From Lachnospiraceae bacterium (GTDB taxonomy: Bacteria > Bacillota > Clostridia > Lachnospirales > Lachnospiraceae), in NCBI GenBank assembly GCA_009774395.1, contig VSNQ01000054.1, forward strand, positions 1-27,322: a stretch of 27,322 bases of DNA. Direction: 5' to 3'. This document shows, piece after piece, positions 23,110-27,322 of the stretch. Each line of letters starts with the position of its first letter. Position 1 is the first letter of the stretch. The notes beneath the pieces were generated by a model that made no database searches, was not told the origin of the DNA, and saw only the letters and a program-made list of their open reading frames with translations. The translations under genes and the position numbers were made by a program.

Positions 23110-24012
23110 TTATAAGTTTTCAAAAACCTGCTCAATCTCCTGCCTTGTTGCCAAAAGTTCCGAGAAGGCACTTGCGCTTCCCGCCGCAATTCCCATGCGG
23201 AATGCATAGTCGTAATCCTGCTGCTTCGTCCATCCAGCAACAAATCCGGCTACCATAGAATCTCCGGCACCCACTGCGTTAACCAGCTTTCCCTGCGGCG
23301 CCGCAAGCATATGTACCATATCGTTCTCGTCCACCAAGACAGCTCCCTGTCCTGCCATAGATACCAACACATTCCTTGCGCCTTTTTCCTGCAGCTTTCT
23401 TGCATAAGGGACAACATCTTCTCTTGTTTCCAATGTTACATCAAAGATTTCTCCCAGTTCATAATTGTTTGGCTTAATTAAAAATGGTTTATACTGCAAT
23501 ACATTTAACAGTAAATCCTTTGTTGCATCCACAACAAACAATACCTCTTTTTTCTGAAGCCGATCCAGAATATCACTGTAAATGGAATCTGGCAGACTCT
23601 TTGGAATACTTCCTGCAAGGACAAGGATATCATCCGCATGAAGCCGATCCAATTTTTCAAACAATTCATTTATATGAATTTGACCAATTTCAGGCCCCAT
23701 GCCGTTAATCTCTGTGCCATCATAATCTTTTAATTTCACATTAATGCGGGAAAAACCCTCTTCAATATGGATAAAATCGGTAAGCAGCCCCATTTTGCGC
23801 ACTTCCCGCTCAATCTGTTCTCCGGTAAAACCAGCCGTAAAACCAAGCGCTGTATTCTTAAATCCAAGATTGCTTAAAACAATCGACACATTCATTCCCT
23901 TACCGCCGGGAAACATCTGCTCCCCGATAGTGCGGTTGGTTTTACCCAGTTCAAAACCGTTCATTGATACAATGTAATCGAGCGATGGATTAAATGTTAC
24001 GGTATAAATCAT
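23110..24012 (-). CDS. fruK: 1-phosphofructokinase
   Basis: FruK phosphorylates fructose-1-phosphate, delivered by a fructose PTS, to fructose-1,6-bisphosphate. The 300-aa PfkB-family protein starts MIYTVTFNPSLDYIV and has the substrate motif PGGKGMN at 35-41, GMGPEI, KPNNYELGE, and the ATP/catalytic motif GAGDSMVAGF with Asp251. GGAGGAAAA precedes the ATG. The gene is intact although its neighbours are not. It sits 21 bases after a PTS EIIC stub and downstream of a DeoR regulator. Without its own transporter it could still serve if fructose-1-phosphate comes from another PTS. LacC-type tagatose-6-phosphate kinase is the main alternative in this subfamily. Confidence 0.93.
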   Translation of the reverse strand: MIYTVTFNPSLDYIVSMNGFELGKTNRTIGEQMFPGGKGMNVSIVLSNLGFKNTALGFTAGFTGEQIEREVRKMGLLTDFIHIEEGFSRINVKLKDYDGTEINGMGPEIGQIHINELFEKLDRLHADDILVLAGSIPKSLPDSIYSDILDRLQKKEVLFVVDATKDLLLNVLQYKPFLIKPNNYELGEIFDVTLETREDVVPYARKLQEKGARNVLVSMAGQGAVLVDENDMVHMLAAPQGKLVNAVGAGDSMVAGFVAGWTKQQDYDYAFRMGIAAGSASAFSELLATRQEIEQVFENL

Positions 24013-24033
24013 GCTTCTTTTCCTCCAAAATAT

Positions 24034-24228
24034 TCAAAACAGTATAACCTCTGCCTCTTTTGACCAAAGTTCCTTGTTGCGTTTGCAGCACGCATCCAAT
24101 TCCTTGAAGAATGGATCTTTCTCGCCCAGCTTTCCAAAGTACTCAATGGCTGTCATCGGCATATTAGACAGTGGCCCAATAATCATTGCAGATAAGAATT
24201 TACCAAAACGTTGTACACTATTTTTCAT
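24034..24228 (-). pseudogene. Stub of a PTS EIIC gene, 64-codon frame
   Basis: The frame starts MKNSVQRFGKFLSAMI, which closely resembles the N-terminus of mannitol/fructose-type PTS EIIC proteins (VQRFG-x-LS-x-MI/V). The membrane domain that should follow is missing. Instead the frame goes straight to PLSNMPMTAIEYFGKLGEKD and a charged tail ending AEVILF, which I do not recognise. An in-frame internal deletion of several kilobases would explain this. GAGG lies 6 bases before the ATG, and the frame fits the operon spacing (59 bases after deoR, 21 before fruK), so a small peptide may still be made. Confidence 0.6.
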
Positions 24229-24287
24229 ATAGAACCTCGCTTCAAAATTTTTGCCTGCCCTCAATTTACGCTTAATCCAATATTATC

Positions 24288-25049
24288 CTATATCACCTGT
24301 ATTCCATGCCGCCTGCAGTCCTCGCAAAACTCCTTGGGAAGATTGTCATCCGAAATAACAATATCCACATCGTCTAAACTACAGAAAGAATATGTACTTT
24401 TGACACCAATCTTGGAAGAATCCATCAATAGAATCCTCTGCTCCGCCTGACGCATAACTGTTTTTTTCAAAACAGCCTCCTCGTCCACACCGCAGCAAAA
24501 CCCTGTCGGTTCGCAATAGCTGGTAACACCCATAAACACTTGATCAAAGTTGATCCGCTGCACCTCCTGAACGGTACGAATCCCGCACACACTCATGCTG
24601 TATCGGTTCATCCTTCCACCCAAAATATGAATGGAGGGCTGTGTCAACCTGCCAAGCTCTGCCGCACAGGTCAGGGAATTGGTGTAAATCAGGTTGGACT
24701 GATCAGGGATACACGATGCAAGCATTGTCGTTGTGCTGCCGGAATCCAGAAAAATAGTGGTATCCTTCCGTATAAAAACCAGCGCTTTCTGTGTGATCAG
24801 CTTCTTCGCCTCAATATTACGCACCTGTCTACGGCTTAACATATCATCTGTTCCGACCACAACATCCACCGACTTTGCCCCTCCATGTATCCGGACAATC
24901 CGTTTCGCTTCATCAAGAGCTTTTAAGTCCGTGCGCAGTGTCATCTCCGATATTTGGGGAAATTTCTTCTTTAGTTGTGTAAAACTAATATTTCCACTCT
25001 GATTTACCCAATCTACAATCGTGTTTCTGCGCTGCTCCATTGTATCCAT
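24288..25049 (-). CDS. DeoR family sugar-phosphate repressor
   Basis: This 253-aa protein has an N-terminal DeoR winged helix (about 6-58: ISFTQLKKKFPQISEMTLRTDLKAL and the closing IVRIHGGA) and a C-terminal sugar-phosphate sensor domain with FLDSGSTTTMLA at 100-111, NSLTCAAEL and LLMDSSKIG. DeoR proteins beside fruK usually answer to fructose-1-phosphate. GAGGAGG precedes the ATG. It is the first gene of the minus-strand operon that continues with the EIIC stub, fruK and the ptsI fragment. A near-consensus promoter and several CAACAA/TTGTTG boxes lie upstream, so it probably represses itself and the operon. Confidence 0.92.
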   Translation of the reverse strand: MDTMEQRRNTIVDWVNQSGNISFTQLKKKFPQISEMTLRTDLKALDEAKRIVRIHGGAKSVDVVVGTDDMLSRRQVRNIEAKKLITQKALVFIRKDTTIFLDSGSTTTMLASCIPDQSNLIYTNSLTCAAELGRLTQPSIHILGGRMNRYSMSVCGIRTVQEVQRINFDQVFMGVTSYCEPTGFCCGVDEEAVLKKTVMRQAEQRILLMDSSKIGVKSTYSFCSLDDVDIVISDDNLPKEFCEDCRRHGIQVI

Positions 25050-25134
25050 TGCAATGCCTCCTCGTCTATGTTTTTTTGTTTCTAAGCTTCATAAACATCC
25101 TCTCCCTTCATTTTACCACTTTGTGCTGTTTCTT

Positions 25135-25283
25135 CAACAACTACTTTTATTTTAAAAGTAATATTTTTATATTTTTGTTGTTTTAACAATTTTTTTAATA
25201 TTAACAGCATTTTAGGCAATTGTCAACTTTTATTTCAACAATTTCTATCTTTTTTTTTAATAAAACACAACACAACATTGTTG
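25135..25283 (-). promoter_or_regulatory. Cluster of likely DeoR operator boxes
   Basis: CAACAA (25135-25140), the palindrome TACTTTT-ATTTT-AAAAGTA (25142-25160), TTGTTG with AACAA (25175-25189), TTTCAACAATTT near 25233 and CAACATTGTTG (25273-25283) surround the deoR promoter. DeoR-type repressors often bind such CAA/TTG repeats. The positions both overlap and follow the promoter. The remainder of 25050-25436 has no gene. Confidence 0.5.
25198..25226 (-). promoter_or_regulatory. Sigma-A promoter of the deoR-fruK operon
   Basis: Minus-strand TTGACA (25226-25221), a 17-base spacer and TAATAT (25203-25198). The leader to the deoR ATG is about 145 bases and contains the operator-like palindromes. 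Confidence 0.82.
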
Positions 25284-25348
25284 CAGGAAGCTAGAATATA
25301 ACTGCCGCTAAATTCCCAAAGAAAAGGGTAGGCATATTGAAAAAGAAT

Positions 25349-25402
25349 ACAGGTAAATGGATTAAATGAATGGATTAAAAAAATTCATTAATACCTGTTT
25401 TT
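25349..25402 (+). terminator. Nested inverted repeat with T-run
   Basis: ACAGGTA (25349-25355) pairs with TACCTGT (25392-25398), enclosing ATGAAT/ATTCAT, and five T follow. Inside, AATGGATTAA occurs twice as a direct repeat. The form fits a terminator, but no plus-strand gene precedes it, so its role is unclear. Confidence 0.45.
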
Positions 25403-25436
25403 CCTGTTGAAACTGCAAAGCTATAATGATTTTACT

Positions 25437-25589
25437 ATGCCATTTCACCTGTTGGTTTATATGGTAGCTATTGGATTGGATTTCGATAAATGGATAATAT
25501 GGTTTTTTAATATGATAAAAGAACGAAACGAAGAAAAACGCAGTCAATTAATGGAACAACTTAGAGAACTTGAAATTCAAAAAATATAG
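25437..25589 (+). pseudogene. Short membrane/coiled frame leading into the repeat array
   Basis: From the ATG at 25437 the frame encodes a hydrophobic segment (LLVYMVAIGLDF, WIIWFFNMI) and then a charged helix, KERNEEKRSQLMEQLRELEI. It ends at the amber codon that closes the first 36-bp unit. Past this codon the same frame goes on through three more repeat units, each again ending in TAG. No good ribosome site is seen. It may be a decayed gene for a membrane-anchored coiled-coil protein, or chance coding in repetitive DNA. Confidence 0.35.
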
Positions 25590-25697
25590 GAACAGCTTAG
25601 AGAACTTGAAATTCGAAAAATATAGGAACAGATTAGAGAACTTGAAGTTCAAAAAATATAGGAACAGATTAGAGAACTTAAGTTCAAAAAAATATAG
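25554..25697 (+). repeat. Four tandem 36-bp repeats with an in-frame TAG
   Basis: Units 25554-25589, 25590-25625, 25626-25661 and 25662-25697 differ by only a few bases. Each codes for EQLRELEIQKI or a close variant and then TAG. Each unit contains a near-palindrome GAACTTGAA(A/G)TTC; the fourth has lost a G and become the perfect GAACTTAAGTTC. From 25698 to 25877 there is no gene. Confidence 0.95.
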
Positions 25698-25877
25698 GAA
25701 AGTCTTTGGAAATGCCAAGAAATTATATTATAAAGCAAACTGATTTAGAAGTGCTGAAAAGATGATATAAAGCAGCAGCAAAAAGCAGCTTCTATAAAAG
25801 ATTTTAGACAAACTGCTGGCTGCTGTCAATGTAGCAAATAGCTAAATTCTACGGAGCATAGTCTTTAGACACAAAAA

Positions 25878-25948
25878 CAGGGGCAGCAAGAATCGAACTC
25901 GCATCGACGGTTTTGGAGACCGCTGTTCTACCGTTGAACTATGCCCCT
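25878..25948 (-). tRNA. tRNA-Trp (anticodon CCA)
   Basis: The minus strand folds into a full cloverleaf of 71 bases: acceptor stem AGGGGCA/TGCCCCT with discriminator G, D arm GTTC...GAAC, anticodon stem GCGGT/ACCGT with loop CTCCAAA (anticodon CCA, reads UGG), and T arm GCGAG-TTCGATT-CTTGC. CCA is not encoded. A T-rich stretch follows at once. tRNA genes are frequent targets for integration, which fits the mobile remnants around it. Confidence 0.96.
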
Positions 25949-25959
25949 ATATCTGGTGT

Positions 25960-26019
25960 TATACTAATATTCTCTCACCGACAGATATTAGTATAGCACA
26001 ACTAATATTCATATTGCAA
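25960..26019 (-). promoter_or_regulatory. Promoter and perfect palindrome upstream of tRNA-Trp
   Basis: TATACTAATAT (25960-25970) and ATATTAGTATA (25985-25995) form a perfect 11-bp inverted repeat. The distal arm contains a -10 box TATACT (25995-25990), with TTGCAA (26019-26014) 18 bases upstream on the minus strand. A transcript would start inside the palindrome. Confidence 0.6.
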
Positions 26020-26086
26020 GCAAAATTTTTTATTTTTTGAAAAAAAATAATGATAAAATAAAATCATGCTTTCTCATAATCGAAAA

Positions 26087-26277
26087 TACTAAGCGTCAGT
26101 TTTTTGACGCTTAGGAATTGTCAAAAAATAACTTGTTAATTTGACGCCGTATCAATGTTCAGCTGCAAAGCAGATAATCGCAGACGTAGCGGGCTACGTT
26201 AAGATTATCTGATGCCGCAGATGGATTTTTATATAAGTCAAATTGATGCGTTATTTATTGACAGTTCCTTAGTATAA
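26087..26277. mobile_element. MITE-like element, copy B, with attached hairpin
   Basis: GGAATTGTCAAAAAATAAC (26114-26132) and GTTATTTATTGACAGTTCC (26250-26268) are inverted repeats matching at 17 of 19 positions. Outside the left arm is the perfect hairpin CTAAGCGTCA-GTTTTT-TGACGCTTAG (26089-26114). Inside, CAGATAATC/GATTATCTG encloses ACGTAGC/GCTACGT, a second long hairpin. Outer ends read ATACTAAG and CTTAGTATAAT. The arms and the hairpin match copy A at 8801-8960 in reverse orientation; the interior differs. It has no coding capacity and occupies most of the gap between tRNA-Trp and the gene ending at 26290. Confidence 0.8.
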
Positions 26278-26289
26278 TACAAATTTCAA

Positions 26290-26514
26290 TTAAACTCTGT
26301 CTTTATTTGCCGCTTTCTTTAACCTCGCCTGCACAATATAGCGCCGAACTGTTTTCTCAGTGTGCGTTTGTACCACGTACATAATTTCGTCTAAGTCCAA
26401 TCCGTTATCAAATGCTCTTTGCAGCACTGCGTCCAAACCACATTTTGAAAGACCATTGTCTAAGCTATCTGCTGCCTGATTAAAAGTTTCTCTGTCATCA
26501 TTAAATATACTCAT
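26290..26514 (-). CDS. Hypothetical protein, 74 aa
   Basis: I do not recognise this small soluble protein. It begins MSIFNDDRETFNQAADSLDN, continues with an alpha-helical acidic middle (GLDLDEIMYVVQTHTEKTVRRY) and ends in a basic tail (IVQARLKKAANKDRV). I prefer the ATG at 26514, with a weak AAAGG 7-8 bases upstream. The same frame stays open to 26586 and reads GMGFAAGQVKEAKKKGKK, so a longer form cannot be excluded. It lies next to MITE copy B and is probably accessory. Confidence 0.6.
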   Translation of the reverse strand: MSIFNDDRETFNQAADSLDNGLSKCGLDAVLQRAFDNGLDLDEIMYVVQTHTEKTVRRYIVQARLKKAANKDRV

Positions 26515-26586
26515 TTTTTTGCCTTTCTTTTTCGCTTCTTTGACTTGTCCGGCTGCAAAGCCCATTCCTGCCAAACGAAAACACAA

Positions 26587-26855
26587 TTATTATTGTTACA
26601 ATTTTGCCTTGCGCCGATAACCATGGCACGAAACGGAACTGTAACTTATTATTTATATGTTAATATATATATCGTCAGCAACTGCCTAGTAGTTTATATG
26701 TTAAATTTTGTTAGCGTATCAATATTACGTACACTAAATACATATATTAAATACTATTGTGCTTGCAAAGTTCCAAAACCCCCATTCTCCAAATATCCCA
26801 ACTTCTGATAAATGGTGTAAAGTGTTGATGTGGATTATTTCTGATTCTTTTCAAG
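26587..26855. other. AT-rich spacer, no gene seen
   Basis: This stretch has poly-TA tracts and scattered stops in all frames. I find no convincing gene, hairpin or promoter. Confidence 0.4.
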
Positions 26856-26989
26856 CTACTTATTGATAATCAGCTTTTCCACTCTGTCCTTAAAGGTTTT
26901 GTCAGTGTCCTTACTGAAATGTACTTTGACGGTGTAAGTGGTGTTCCCCAACTTTCGCTTGATACTGTGGGGTTTTTGGTTTCTGCCAT
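26856..26989 (-). pseudogene. tnpW: tnpW, frameshifted transposon-encoded protein
   Basis: TnpW is a very small protein (about 45 residues) of Tn4451/Tn1549-type elements. The minus strand starts MAETKNPTV after an AAGGAG site. One base out of frame it then gives KRKLGNTTYTVKVHFSKD and DKTFKDRVEKLIINK followed by TAG, the full family pattern. A single-base deletion at about 26959-26963 breaks the gene; in the broken frame translation ends at a TGA shortly before the true stop. It is a second, separate sign of an old element on this side of tRNA-Trp. Confidence 0.8.
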
Positions 26990-27014
26990 ATTCTCTGCTC
27001 CTTTACATAAAAAT

Positions 27015-27045
27015 AGAGCGCATAGATTTGTTTTCTATATGCTCT
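27015..27045 (-). terminator. Hairpin upstream of tnpW
   Basis: AGAGCGCATAG (27015-27025) pairs with CTATATGCTCT (27035-27045) with one mismatch. On the minus strand the hairpin is followed by ATTTTTATG. It could end transcription of the partial gene upstream of tnpW, or be part of tnpW's leader. Confidence 0.5.
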
Positions 27046-27095
27046 GACGCTGTGCAACTATTTTATTGTGATTGTTGTAATTTACACTATGTAAT

Positions 27096-27322
27096 CTATT
27101 CTCTTGAATAATTTATTTTTTTGAGCATTAAGACTTTTGAATAATCGCAATGTTTTTCAGACTTCACTATTAGACCATATTTTTCAAAATAGGTTTTTAA
27201 GTCTTTATTTATAAATGATTTATAAGGTTTTGGCTCTAAAATTTCAATTGGTAAAAATAATATGATTAGCCCGTCAAAAGGATATTTTTCAAAAGAATGG
27301 TACAATATATTGTGATTATAAC
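27096..27322 (-). CDS. 3' end of an unknown gene, cut by the window edge
   Basis: The minus-strand frame is open to the edge of the window without a stop, so the start lies outside. The visible 74 or so codons read YHSFEKYPFDGLIILFLPIEI, then EPKPYKSFINKDLKTYFEKYG and a Lys-rich end. It has the look of the C-terminal part of an alpha/beta enzyme, but I do not recognise the family. A low-GC, AT-rich codon choice sets it apart from the housekeeping genes, as expected for acquired DNA. Confidence 0.5.
   Translation of the reverse strand, partial: YNHNILYHSFEKYPFDGLIILFLPIEILEPKPYKSFINKDLKTYFEKYGLIVKSEKHCDYSKVLMLKKINYSRE

Noticed and set aside
25554..25697. CRISPR array
   Set aside because: The 36-bp units follow one another directly with no spacers, and there are no cas genes in the window.
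25554..25697. Amber (TAG) recoding, for example pyrrolysine
   Set aside because: TAG serves as an ordinary stop elsewhere in the window and no pyl genes are seen.
26545..26808. 87-codon plus-strand frame near the right end
   Set aside because: There is no ribosome site, it overlaps the 5' side of the small hypothetical gene, and composition is typical of random AT-rich DNA.

Overview
The window looks like chromosome from a low-to-moderate GC gut Firmicute of the Clostridia, most likely Lachnospiraceae. The best evidence is the minus-strand run rho - rpmE - DUF1385 (YqhQ-like) - prmC - prfA, together with DUF4364, strong purine-rich Shine-Dalgarno sites, sigma-A type promoters and intrinsic terminators. 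This placement rests on gene order and protein resemblance recognised by eye; no database was searched.

Layout. (1) 1-3100, accessory, minus strand: a secreted SGNH-hydrolase-like protein, a secreted M34/anthrax-lethal-factor-like zinc protease, an unknown 297-aa protein and a small direct-repeat array. (2) 3154-8714, translation and termination housekeeping: RF1, its glutamine methylase PrmC, a DUF1385 membrane protein with an unusual acidic repetitive tail, ribosomal protein L31 and Rho. (3) 8801-8960: a MITE-like element. (4) 9207-11862, plus strand: malic enzyme, a radical SAM protein and DUF4364. (5) 11915-18223: RarA and an acyl-CoA ligase (minus), an SH3b surface protein (plus), then a minus-strand cluster of CheC-like phosphatase, YihY/BrkB membrane protein, a 65-aa Cys protein and an XRE regulator. 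(6) 18391-22615: remnant of a Tn4451/Tn1549-type element, with a frameshifted tnpV, a TetR - hydrolase - hydrolase - KTR zinc-ribbon cargo operon, and a sigma-like gene truncated at its 3' end. (7) 22608-25049, minus strand: a decaying sugar-PTS operon with an intact DeoR regulator and 1-phosphofructokinase, but a ptsI fragment missing both ends and carrying a frameshift, and only a stub of an EIIC gene. (8) 25300-27322: a 36-bp tandem repeat, tRNA-Trp, a second copy of the MITE-like element, a small hypothetical gene, a frameshifted tnpW and the 3' end of an unknown gene.

How the genes work together. PrmC methylates the GGQ glutamine of RF1 encoded just downstream. Rho and L31 form a conserved pair. 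DeoR and FruK are the living remains of a fructose-1-phosphate operon whose transport and energy-coupling genes were lost by deletion. The cargo operon is compact, with ATGA and 14-bp overlaps, and appears to be autoregulated by TetR through an inverted repeat around its -10 box.

The points most worth a second look are the cargo operon, the 8-bp microhomology junction between the sigma-like gene and ptsI, the two-copy MITE family with an attached hairpin, the structured spacer at 6819-6981, the 36-bp repeat with an in-register amber codon, and the M34-like protease/SGNH pair. I cannot show that any of these is a wholly new system.
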